A stretch of DNA of 5,297 bases, taken from contig SLOS01000151.1 of assembly GCA_007132365.1 (NCBI GenBank), positions 1-5,297 of the forward strand, read 5' to 3'. Under the pieces are notes generated by a model. That model ran no database searches and had not been told where the DNA came from. It saw nothing but the letters and a program-made list of their open reading frames with translations. How positions within the stretch are numbered: the first letter of the stretch is position 1; the number at the start of each line of letters is the position of its first letter. The position numbers were made by a program, and so were the translations under genes. This stretch comes from Bacteroidales bacterium (lineage in GTDB: Bacteria; Bacteroidota; Bacteroidia; Bacteroidales; PUMT01). This document shows, one piece after another, positions 1 through 5,297 of this stretch.

Positions 1-1031
1 AAGATCAGTACTGCCGGGGTCATATCCATAAATACACCGACAAACAGCAGTATCAGGTTTATTATAAGCAGTATGATTATCGTGTTGGTGCTTATGGAAA
101 GCAGTCCGGCGCTCACATTCTGTGGTATGTTGGCAAATGACATTACCCACGACATGCCCATCGAGGCTGCCACAAGCAGCAGGACAATGGATGTTACCCT
201 GACACTCTTGAGAAGAATTGATGGAATATGTGAAATTTTAACCTCCCCGTAGATCAGTGCAAGCACCAGTGCGTAAAGGACCGCGATTGCCGAAGCTTCT
301 GTTGCGGTAAAGATCCCTGCCAGGATACCTCCGATAACAATAATAAGTAAAAGAAGGCTTGGTATGGCATCCAGAAACTTCAGCACGCCGGTTTTAAGCC
401 CGGTTTTTTCCCCGACAGGGTAATTCTTTCTGTAGGCAAAAGCAGCAGCCACACCCATAAGCAGAAGGCCGGTAAGGATGCCCGGAACATAGCCTGCGAT
501 AAACAGTGCCGCGATTGAGACACCTCCGCTGGCAAGGCTGTAGACAATAAGGATATTACTGGGCGGAATCACCAGTCCGGTCGTTGCCGAGGTGATATTT
601 ACCGCAGCGGCGAATGGTTTATCATAGCCTTCCTCAACCATCTTTGGCGTCATGAAGCTGCCTATGGCCGAAGCTGATGCAGCGGCCGAACCGGATATCG
701 CCCCGAAAAGCATATTGGCCATGACATTCACAAATGCCAGTCCCCCGGGCAGTCTGCCTACAAGTACCTTGGCAAAATCTATGAGTCTCATGGCAATCCC
801 CCCCTGGTTCATCAGTTGTCCCGCAAGAATAAAGAAAGGAATGGCAAGCAGTGCAAAACTATCCAGCCCCGTAGCCATCCGCTGGGAAAATGTTGTAAAA
901 GCCGGTAAAGGCATCACATTTATCAGAAGGGTAAGTGTTCCTGATATACCAATACTGTATGCAATAGGCACTCCAAGTATGAGAAGAACAACAAAGCTTA
1001 TAACCAGTACCCAGATTTCAAGATATTCCAT
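1..1031 (-). CDS. dctM: TRAP transporter large permease subunit DctM (3' end cut by window edge)
   Basis: This is the large membrane subunit of a TRAP transporter, the inner-membrane channel subunit that uses an ion (usually Na+) gradient to move an organic acid delivered by the DctP binding protein. Reading the minus strand from the ATG at 1031-1029 gives 343 codons with no stop before the window edge. DctM proteins are usually about 425-435 residues, so roughly the last fifth is missing. The product is strongly hydrophobic throughout, with many membrane spans. Family landmarks are visible: Gly-Gln-Leu-Met-Asn-Gln-Gly-Gly-Ile-Ala at about residues 71-80, Gly-Arg-Leu-Pro-Gly-Gly at 92-97, the small-residue stretch Gly-Ala-Ile-Ser-Gly-Ser-Ala-Ala-Ala at 110-118, Ile-Pro-Pro-Ser-Asn at 155-159, Phe-Thr-Ala-Thr-Glu-Ala-Ser at 241-247, and Phe-Met-Asp-Met-Thr-Pro at 334-339. 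It starts 47 bp after the dctQ stop, and no clear Shine-Dalgarno is seen. The family call is firm; the substrate (a hexuronate) is inferred from the neighbours. Confidence 0.95.
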   Translation of the reverse strand, partial: MEYLEIWVLVISFVVLLILGVPIAYSIGISGTLTLLINVMPLPAFTTFSQRMATGLDSFALLAIPFFILAGQLMNQGGIAMRLIDFAKVLVGRLPGGLAFVNVMANMLFGAISGSAAASASAIGSFMTPKMVEEGYDKPFAAAVNITSATTGLVIPPSNILIVYSLASGGVSIAALFIAGYVPGILTGLLLMGVAAAFAYRKNYPVGEKTGLKTGVLKFLDAIPSLLLLIIVIGGILAGIFTATEASAIAVLYALVLALIYGEVKISHIPSILLKSVRVTSIVLLLVAASMGMSWVMSFANIPQNVSAGLLSISTNTIIILLIINLILLFVGVFMDMTPAVLI

Positions 1032-1038
1032 TATTTTA

Positions 1039-1065
1039 AGGTTATGTCAGGTTAACATTAGGTTC
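1039..1065. repeat. Three AGGTT motifs spaced about one helical turn apart
   Basis: AGGTTA at 1039-1044, AGGTTA at 1049-1054 and AGGTTC at 1060-1065 (plus strand) lie in the dctQ-dctM gap with starts 10 and 11 bases apart. On the coding strand they read GAACCT, TAACCT, TAACCT, just before the dctM ATG. Helical spacing could suit a DNA-binding protein, but the motif is short and may be chance. Confidence 0.2.
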
Positions 1066-1078
1066 CGGATTGGAAAAA

Positions 1079-1555
1079 CTAATGTGAATCTTTGATTTGA
1101 GGATATACCATATCATGAATGGCATAATACATTATGAATACCCCGCTCAGTGGCAGAACTATATAGACATAGCCAATCGGAATCTGAAGTGCTGAGGATA
1201 TCTGATTCAGGTAAAGTGTTATATATACAAGGTTGCCTCCTCCTATTACAAGCACTACCAGTGCAAATAAGGCTATCAGGATATTAATGATAAGGTTTAC
1301 CGTTATTTTCCCTTTCGGGGAAAGTTTATGGTGCAACAGATCTATTGCCAGGTGCTCCTTTTTGCCTGTAATGTATGTTGCTCCCAGAAGGCCAACCCAT
1401 ATTAAAAGGAAGCCTGCAAGCTCGTCTGTAAAGGCGCTTGGGTCTCCAATTAGATACCGGCTTGCAACCTGCCAGAGAACGTTCAGCACCAGTATGCCCA
1501 TCAATATGGTAACAAAGGTGGCAAGGATCCTGTCAAGGTATTCTCTTAATGACAT
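1079..1555 (-). CDS. dctQ: TRAP transporter small permease subunit DctQ
   Basis: This is the small membrane subunit of the TRAP transporter, which partners DctM in the inner membrane. The 158-residue product is typical in length and has four predicted membrane helices at about residues 11-31, 46-64, 86-108 and 126-146. DctQ-type landmarks are present: Trp28-Gln29 and Arg33 at the end of helix 1, the Phe-Thr-Asp-Glu segment (42-45) before helix 2, and the Glu-His-Leu-Ala-Ile-Asp segment (67-72) after it. The frame is open upstream to an ATG at 1720, but that would add 55 residues with no family resemblance and overlap dctP by 122 bp. The ATG at 1555-1553 (Met-Ser-Leu-Arg-Glu-Tyr) gives the normal family N-terminus and is preferred. 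It lies 43 bp downstream of dctP and 47 bp upstream of dctM, so the three are probably co-transcribed. Q and M are separate genes here, not fused as in some TRAP systems. Confidence 0.93.
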   Translation of the reverse strand: MSLREYLDRILATFVTILMGILVLNVLWQVASRYLIGDPSAFTDELAGFLLIWVGLLGATYITGKKEHLAIDLLHHKLSPKGKITVNLIINILIALFALVVLVIGGGNLVYITLYLNQISSALQIPIGYVYIVLPLSGVFIMYYAIHDMVYPQIKDSH

Positions 1556-1598
1556 AATCAGATGATTGAATAGGGTTAATAAAACACATTGAACAATA

Positions 1599-2585
1599 TT
1601 ATTCTTTTGCCTGTATCCTTTTAATAAGTTCATACAATTGTTCATCCTGTTTGTACTGATCATACAAAGGCTGAACTCTTTCAATAAAGGGCCCTTTATC
1701 GGGATAAATAATTTCAACACCCGCTGCTTCTGCCTGCTCGAGAGAGTATCTCTCTGATTCTGCCCAAAGTTTCCTTTGGTAAATTGCCGATTCTGTTGCA
1801 GCTTCCTGCAACCATCTTTGCTCCTCTTCTGTAAGGGTAGCCCATATCTTGGTGCTTACAAGAAGCACGTCGGGAATGGTAGAATGTTCGTTCAGCGAAT
1901 AGTAACGGCAAACTTCAAAATGATGTGAAAGGTAAAAGCTGGGCGGGTTATTCTCTGCTCCGTCCACCACACCGCCCTGAAGGGCAGTATACAGTTCACC
2001 CCATGAAATCGGGGTGGGTGACCCGCCCATGGCCCTTATCATATTCACAGCTGAGGGACTGGGCATTACCCTGATCTTTAGTCCGCGCAGATCATCGGGA
2101 TGATTTATCGGACGGTCTTTGGTATAGAAACTTCTGCTTCCCGAATCATAAAAAGCGAGCCCCCTAAGCCAGAACTCCTCGCCGTCCCTTAGAATATCAC
2201 TCCCGATATCGCTGTCCAGGACCCTTTCCGTGTGCTCCCTGTCTTTAAAAATGTAAGGAAGATTCAGTACACGGTAACTGGGGGCGAAGCTTTCCATTAT
2301 GGCAGCCGACACTTTGGTTATTGCAAGACTGCCGATCTGGAGCATTTCAACATTTTCCCTTTCAGAACCAAGCTGTTCGCTGGGATATACGTCAATCCTC
2401 ATCCTGCCGTCAGATTTTTCAGCAACCCTTTCGGCCATAAATACCATCCCCTGGTGTACCGAATGGCTTGGCGCCAGACCGTGACCAAGCTTAAGCACTG
2501 TAATGTGCTCTCTTTCTCCGCAGGAGTAGATCGCAAAAGAGATAAAAATAGTTAAAACCAGAATTATTGACCTGTAGCTTCCCAT
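1599..2585 (-). CDS. dctP: TRAP transporter substrate-binding protein DctP, predicted lipoprotein
   Basis: This is the extracytoplasmic receptor that captures the substrate and hands it to DctQ/DctM. It has 328 residues, normal for the family. The N-terminus has an Arg, a hydrophobic segment (about 7-19) and a lipobox-like Ile-Tyr-Ser-Cys with Cys22 as the likely lipidated residue, so it is probably membrane-anchored rather than freely soluble. The next residues (Gly-Glu-Arg) do not form an acidic run of the kind linked to surface export in Bacteroidota, so a periplasm-facing position is more likely. Family features include Leu-Lys-Leu-Gly-His at 31-35, Gly-Leu-Lys-Ile-Arg-Val at 168-173 with Arg172 in the place of the conserved Arg that pairs with the substrate carboxylate, and Val-Asp-Gly-Ala-Glu-Asn-Asn-Pro at 207-214. 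It starts 14 bp after the aldolase stop. The location inside a uronate operon suggests galacturonate or glucuronate as ligand; that is inference. Confidence 0.94.
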   Translation of the reverse strand: MGSYRSIILVLTIFISFAIYSCGEREHITVLKLGHGLAPSHSVHQGMVFMAERVAEKSDGRMRIDVYPSEQLGSERENVEMLQIGSLAITKVSAAIMESFAPSYRVLNLPYIFKDREHTERVLDSDIGSDILRDGEEFWLRGLAFYDSGSRSFYTKDRPINHPDDLRGLKIRVMPSPSAVNMIRAMGGSPTPISWGELYTALQGGVVDGAENNPPSFYLSHHFEVCRYYSLNEHSTIPDVLLVSTKIWATLTEEEQRWLQEAATESAIYQRKLWAESERYSLEQAEAAGVEIIYPDKGPFIERVQPLYDQYKQDEQLYELIKRIQAKE

Positions 2586-2599
2586 GGCTCTGTTTTATA

Positions 2600-3280
2600 T
2601 TACTGTATATTGCCCCTGATCTTCTGAATTAGCTGAACCGCATCTTTCACCCTTTCCTCCAGCATTCCGAAATCCCGGTTCTGAATTATATCCTTTGTTA
2701 TCAGTTTGGAACCCATGCCGACGGAATGGACACCTGCACTGAACCATCCGGCAAGATTCTCTTCAGTCGGTTCAACACCTCCGGTGGGCATCATGCTGGT
2801 CCACGGCCTTGGCCCGAGAACAGCCCTTACAAAACCGGGTCCCCCGACCTGCGAGCCGGGGAATATTTTGACTATTTCTGCTCCCAGTCTTTCGGCATCT
2901 GAGATCTCGGTTACTGAGCCGCAACCTGGTATCCACATAACTTTTCTGAGGTTGCAGACAAAGGCTATATCTTCATGAAGGGTGGGAGAAACAATGAAGT
3001 TTGCCCCCAGCTGCATGTATAGGACAGCCGTGGGTGCGTCAATTACCGACCCGGTACCTGCTATCATACCTGGGCACTCCCTGGCCAGTTTTTTATTGAG
3101 CCAGGCAAATATCTCGTGTGCATAATCACCCCTGTTGGTCAGTTCAAAGATCCTGAGTCCGCCTTTATAGCAGGCCCTGGCCACTTCAAAACAAATCCCG
3201 GGATCGGGATTGTAAAAAACAGGGACTAGCCCGTGTTCCTTCATTTGAAGGGTTACTTCTATTCTGGAGAAAGCTGCCAT
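2600..3280 (-). CDS. eda: 2-keto-3-deoxy-6-phosphogluconate (KDPG) aldolase, Eda family
   Basis: This class I aldolase cleaves KDPG to pyruvate and glyceraldehyde-3-phosphate in the cytoplasm, the last step of hexuronate breakdown. The 226 residues form one TIM-barrel domain, slightly longer than E. coli Eda (about 213). By comparison with Eda from memory, the catalytic Glu is Glu46 (in Phe-Glu-Leu-Thr-Asn-Arg), a phosphate/substrate Arg is Arg50, the Schiff-base Lys is Lys138 (in Ile-Val-Lys-Ile-Phe-Pro), Pro-Thr-Gly-Gly-Val is at 165-169, and Ser191 in Gly-Ser-Lys-Leu matches the phosphate-binding Ser. Thr166 is the KDPG-type residue; the galactose-pathway enzyme DgoA has Val there. The loop Ile-Pro-Gly-Cys-Gly-Ser-Val-Thr-Glu (117-125) differs from the usual Ile-Pro-Gly-Ile/Val-Ser-Thr. 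The start at 3280 gives a good N-terminus, though Met13 is possible. No Shine-Dalgarno is seen. It is 14 bp from dctP and 128 bp from uxaC. Related 4-hydroxy-2-oxoglutarate aldolase activity is common in this family. Confidence 0.92.
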   Translation of the reverse strand: MAAFSRIEVTLQMKEHGLVPVFYNPDPGICFEVARACYKGGLRIFELTNRGDYAHEIFAWLNKKLARECPGMIAGTGSVIDAPTAVLYMQLGANFIVSPTLHEDIAFVCNLRKVMWIPGCGSVTEISDAERLGAEIVKIFPGSQVGGPGFVRAVLGPRPWTSMMPTGGVEPTEENLAGWFSAGVHSVGMGSKLITKDIIQNRDFGMLEERVKDAVQLIQKIRGNIQ

Positions 3281-3333
3281 TACGAAAAGGTATTAGTTAT
3301 TACAAAACCCCTAAAATATAAAAAATCAGTTAG

Positions 3334-3345
3334 TATGTTCACATA
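3334..3345. repeat. Short inverted repeat, possible operator
   Basis: TATGT and ACATA form 5-bp inverted arms around a 2-base centre (TC on the plus strand). It sits about 54 bp upstream of the eda start codon, a reasonable place for a regulator site if eda-dctPQM has its own promoter. Arms this short arise often by chance in AT-rich DNA, so this is only a candidate. Confidence 0.25.
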
Positions 3346-3372
3346 AAATGGCTGTATGCAAAACAAAATTTT

Positions 3373-3384
3373 CCCGGATCCGGG
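3373..3384. repeat. Perfect 12-bp palindrome (CCCGGATCCGGG) downstream of uxaC
   Basis: The sequence CCCGGATCCGGG equals its own reverse complement. It begins 24 bases past the end of uxaC in the direction of transcription. As RNA it could fold into a short GC-rich hairpin (CCCG, loop GATC, CGGG), followed on the minus strand by AAAATTTTG. The stem is short and the following T run is broken, so it is a poor intrinsic terminator. A partial terminator, an RNA-processing or stability hairpin, or a protein-binding site are all possible. The palindrome itself is certain; its role is not. Confidence 0.5.
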
Positions 3385-3408
3385 CGAGCTGGTTGTTATT
3401 GAGGCATA

Positions 3409-4815
3409 TCACAGGTCAAAACCAAAATAGTGCCTTGCATTACAGTAACAGATATTTCTTACCATTGACCCGGTCAGCTCAATATCCCCTGGTATCTCAC
3501 CCCTTTCGATATCCTCACCAATCATGTTGCACAGGATCCTCCTGAAATAGTCATGGCGGGGATATGAAAGAAAGCTGCGCGAGTCGGTCAGCATTCCAAC
3601 GAACCTGCTCAGCAGTCCCATATTCGACAATGCGTTAAGTTGTTTCTGCATCCCGTCTTTTTGATCAAGGAACCACCAGCCGCTGCCGAACTGCATCTTC
3701 CCCGGTGTCGAACCGTCATTGAAATTTCCGGCCATCGTCGCCATTACTTCATTATCGCGCGGATTCAGGTTATACAAAATGGTTTTTGTCAGCCTGTTTC
3801 CCATATCGAGCCTGTCAAAAAACCGTGACATAGGCCGGGCCATCTCATAATCGCCTATTGAGTCAAATCCTTTGTCCGCGCCCAGTTCCCTGAACAACCT
3901 GGTTGAGTTGTTTCTCAGTGCACCAACGTGGAACTGCTGGGTCCATCCCTTTTCATGGTCCATCATTGCGAAATGTATCAGCATGGCCGACTTGAATTTA
4001 AGCACCAGCTCGCCGGAAGCATTTTTTCCTGATCTGACAAGGTCGAAGGCCTTTTTTATTTCCTTTTCGGTGAAATCTTCAGCATAAAAATGCTCGATTC
4101 CGTGATCCGAAAGCCGGCAGCCCTGCTCATGAAAGAAATCATGCCTCTTTCGAAGGGCCGTGATCAGATCATCAAAGCTGGAAATTGTCATACCGGCTGC
4201 CTCAGCCAGCCGGTCCGCGTAAGCATTGAATGTTTCCGGGGCCTCAACAGCCATGGACTTATCGGGTCTGAATGTAGGAAGGACCCTCACTTCAAATCCG
4301 TCACTCCTTAACTTGATATGATGTTCAAGGCTGTCTGCCGGGTCGTCTGTCGTACATACAAGCTCTACATTCATGGAGCGCATAATATTCCTCGCACTGA
4401 ACTGAGGAGTCTGCAGCATTTCGTTGCACTGCCGGTAGATCTCATCGGCGGTGTCGGGACCAAGAAGCTTAATGATGCCGAAAGGCCTCTGCAGCTCCAT
4501 GTGAGTCCAGTGATAGAGTGGGTTTCGCAAAGTTTGGGGGACTGTCTCTGCCCATTTCATAAACTTGTCCCGGTCCGCCGCGTTACCGGTGCAATACTTT
4601 TCTGGTATGCCGTTTGCCCTCATTGCCCGCCATTTGTAATGATCGCCGTCCAGCCATATTTTTGTCATATTGCTGAAAATCCTGTCATCTGCTATCTCAT
4701 GAGGCGGAAGGTGACAATGATAATCTATGATCGGCAGGTCTTTTGCATATTCATGATAAAGCCTCTCAGCGGTTTTGCTGTGAAGCATAAAACTGTTGTC
4801 CATAAATGTTTTCAT
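3409..4815 (-). CDS. uxaC: Uronate isomerase UxaC (glucuronate/galacturonate isomerase)
   Basis: This cytoplasmic enzyme interconverts D-galacturonate and D-tagaturonate, and D-glucuronate and D-fructuronate, the first intracellular step of hexuronate breakdown. The 468 residues match the full family length (E. coli UxaC, 470), and similarity to the E. coli protein, compared from memory, runs end to end. It belongs to the amidohydrolase superfamily: the metal-type His-x-His is His33-Cys34-His35 in Asp-Tyr-His-Cys-His-Leu-Pro-Pro, and the late barrel Asp is Asp411 in Leu-Thr-Asp-Ser-Arg-Ser-Phe. Other signatures are Gly-Asp-His-Tyr-Lys-Trp-Arg-Ala-Met (57-65), Asn-Pro-Leu-Tyr-His-Trp-Thr-His (98-105), Thr-Thr-Asp-Asp-Pro (155-159), His296 in Phe-His-Val-Gly-Ala-Leu-Arg-Asn-Asn, and Gly-Ser-Gly-Trp-Trp-Phe (377-382). 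The start overlaps the upstream stop by one base. Met5 is an alternative start, but the first Met fits the E. coli N-terminus better. No damage or missing key residue is seen. Confidence 0.97.
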   Translation of the reverse strand: MKTFMDNSFMLHSKTAERLYHEYAKDLPIIDYHCHLPPHEIADDRIFSNMTKIWLDGDHYKWRAMRANGIPEKYCTGNAADRDKFMKWAETVPQTLRNPLYHWTHMELQRPFGIIKLLGPDTADEIYRQCNEMLQTPQFSARNIMRSMNVELVCTTDDPADSLEHHIKLRSDGFEVRVLPTFRPDKSMAVEAPETFNAYADRLAEAAGMTISSFDDLITALRKRHDFFHEQGCRLSDHGIEHFYAEDFTEKEIKKAFDLVRSGKNASGELVLKFKSAMLIHFAMMDHEKGWTQQFHVGALRNNSTRLFRELGADKGFDSIGDYEMARPMSRFFDRLDMGNRLTKTILYNLNPRDNEVMATMAGNFNDGSTPGKMQFGSGWWFLDQKDGMQKQLNALSNMGLLSRFVGMLTDSRSFLSYPRHDYFRRILCNMIGEDIERGEIPGDIELTGSMVRNICYCNARHYFGFDL

Positions 4816-4817
4816 CA
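4813..4817 (-). promoter_or_regulatory. TGATG stop-start overlap between uxaE-like gene and uxaC
   Basis: On the minus strand the TGA stop of the upstream gene (4817-4815) shares its A with the ATG of uxaC (4815-4813). There is no purine-rich Shine-Dalgarno just upstream; the bases are ACAATTCC. Such an overlap usually means that ribosomes finishing the first gene restart on the second, keeping epimerase and isomerase at linked levels. It also fixes uxaC as the second gene of the pair. Confidence 0.7.
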
Positions 4818-5297
4818 GGAATTGTTTATATTATTAAAAATCCGCCCGAAATGTCTTTCATAGATATTTTCAGTAACCTGCCGGCCGATTATCTCCCGGT
4901 GTTTTTCAAGCATCCCGGTATAAACTTCTCCCTGTTCTGCAGCTATTTTATATGCAACATGTACCAGCTGCCTCAAATCCGGGTTATAATCAGGATTGCC
5001 GGGATCATGCCTGAGAGCATGGGCGAAGCGTTTGCCGTTCCATCCTGATACCTCGGCTGCTGTTGGCAGGTTCTTTTTGTCAATATCTATTACAGTTGCA
5101 TAGGGTCCGCACAATTCATCAAACCTGTTCAGTGCCTCGACGTAAATTTTCACGGCCAGATCGAGTGCCTCGCCTCCTGCCATTGCCAGTCCGATCATCT
5201 CTTCCAGCCATGTAGTGCCGGCAGTTTTAATATGTATCCCTTTATCATATTTTCTTATAAGTTCACCCATGACAGGGTAGATGCTGAATTTGTCACT
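4815..5297 (-). CDS. uxaE: Tagaturonate epimerase family protein, C-terminal part (5' end cut by window edge)
   Basis: The family, first described in Thermotoga maritima as UxaE, interconverts D-tagaturonate and D-fructuronate by epimerisation. An ATG at 5270 could be taken as a start, but the frame stays open to the window edge. The codons before it read Ser-Asp-Lys-Phe-Ser-Ile-Tyr-Pro-Val, which belongs to the family sequence (Ser-Asp-Lys-Phe-Ser...Tyr-Pro), so this is an interior Met and the gene runs off the window. About 160 C-terminal residues are present of a protein that is normally near 480-500. Recognisable parts, counted from the window-edge codon, are His-Ile-Lys-Thr-Ala-Gly-Thr-Thr-Trp-Leu-Glu at about 22-32, Gly-Gly-Glu-Ala-Leu-Asp-Leu-Ala at 41-48, Tyr-Ala-Thr-Val-Ile-Asp-Ile-Asp at 66-73, and Leu-Arg-His-Asp-Pro-Gly-Asn-Pro-Asp-Tyr-Asn-Pro at about 95-106. 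It overlaps uxaC by one base, which fits a shared pathway. Recognition is from memory of the family; the N-terminal part cannot be checked here. Confidence 0.82.
   Translation of the reverse strand, partial: SDKFSIYPVMGELIRKYDKGIHIKTAGTTWLEEMIGLAMAGGEALDLAVKIYVEALNRFDELCGPYATVIDIDKKNLPTAAEVSGWNGKRFAHALRHDPGNPDYNPDLRQLVHVAYKIAAEQGEVYTGMLEKHREIIGRQVTENIYERHFGRIFNNINNS

Larger units (their letters stand above)
3281..3408. other. AT-rich intergenic gap between uxaC and eda
   Basis: This 128-bp stretch is the largest non-coding interval in the window; the other gene junctions are a 1-base overlap or gaps of 14, 43 and 47 bp. It is AT-rich in the half next to eda and holds a perfect palindrome near the uxaC end plus a second short inverted repeat in the middle. 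I looked for the Bacteroidota promoter pattern (TTTG, about 20 bases, then TAnnTTTG) on the minus strand. I found only near matches such as TATATTTT and TACCTTTT, without a well-spaced upstream TTTG, so an internal promoter is possible but not shown. I see no convincing small open reading frame or structured RNA. Confidence 0.6.

Noticed and set aside
652..1095. 147-codon open frame on the plus strand
   Set aside because: It is antisense to dctM, which has unmistakable TRAP motifs in the minus frame; the plus-strand product resembles nothing and has no operon context.
1556..1720. Upstream extension of dctQ to an ATG at 1720
   Set aside because: The extra 55 residues overlap the 3' end of dctP out of frame and lie outside the DctQ family N-terminus; Met at 1555 gives the standard length and helix pattern.
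1714..1911. 65-codon minus-strand frame inside dctP
   Set aside because: It lies wholly within dctP in another frame, and the product has no recognisable features.
3348..3545. 65-codon plus-strand frame starting in the uxaC-eda gap
   Set aside because: More than half of it is antisense to the conserved C-terminus of uxaC, and the product looks like random translation.
4318..4863. 181-codon plus-strand frame
   Set aside because: It is antisense to the 5' half of uxaC and runs across the uxaC/uxaE junction; uxaC matches its family end to end, so this is a shadow.
4815..5270. A complete 151-residue protein starting at the ATG at 5270
   Set aside because: The frame is open to the window edge and the preceding codons encode conserved family residues, so the Met is internal and the gene is cut by the window.
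1..5297. A wholly new system, CRISPR array, tRNA or mobile element
   Set aside because: No regularly spaced repeats, cloverleaf, transposase or terminal inverted repeats were seen; all six genes belong to known families that make one coherent uronate pathway.

Overview
All six real genes lie on the minus strand, head to tail, in a catabolic operon for hexuronates (galacturonate and/or glucuronate). In transcription order (right to left) they are: the 3' part of a tagaturonate epimerase gene (uxaE-like, 4815-5297, cut by the right edge); uronate isomerase uxaC (3409-4815); a 128-bp gap; a KDPG-aldolase (eda-like, 2600-3280); and a tripartite TRAP transporter made of binding protein dctP (1599-2585), small membrane subunit dctQ (1079-1555) and large membrane subunit dctM (1-1031, cut by the left edge). 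Every other long reading frame, including all the plus-strand ones, is a shadow of these genes.

The layout follows the pathway. The TRAP transporter would bring a hexuronate across the inner membrane. UxaC isomerises galacturonate to tagaturonate, or glucuronate to fructuronate. The epimerase interconverts tagaturonate and fructuronate, so both sugars can enter one branch. The aldolase closes the pathway by splitting 2-keto-3-deoxy-6-phosphogluconate into pyruvate and glyceraldehyde-3-phosphate. The intermediate steps (fructuronate reductase, mannonate dehydratase, KDG kinase) are not in this window and would have to be encoded elsewhere, perhaps just outside it.

The organism is probably a Bacteroidota member, perhaps an environmental Bacteroidales/Marinilabiliales-type bacterium. 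The reasons are the lack of strong Shine-Dalgarno sequences before the starts, a binding protein with a lipoprotein signal ending in Ser-Cys-Gly, and an aldolase whose sequence style (an Asn-Arg-Gly active-site segment and a Val-Pro-Val-Phe-Tyr N-terminus) I associate with that phylum. This is inference from protein style, not a database result.

I see no RNA gene, CRISPR array, insertion sequence or integration site. The only non-coding stretch over 100 bp is the uxaC-eda gap (3281-3408). It is AT-rich and holds a perfect 12-bp palindrome and a second short inverted repeat. The window looks like a well-formed operon of known families rather than a new system. The points that deserve a second look are the epimerase-based wiring, the lipoprotein TRAP receptor with inferred hexuronate specificity, the divergent aldolase and the uxaC-eda gap.
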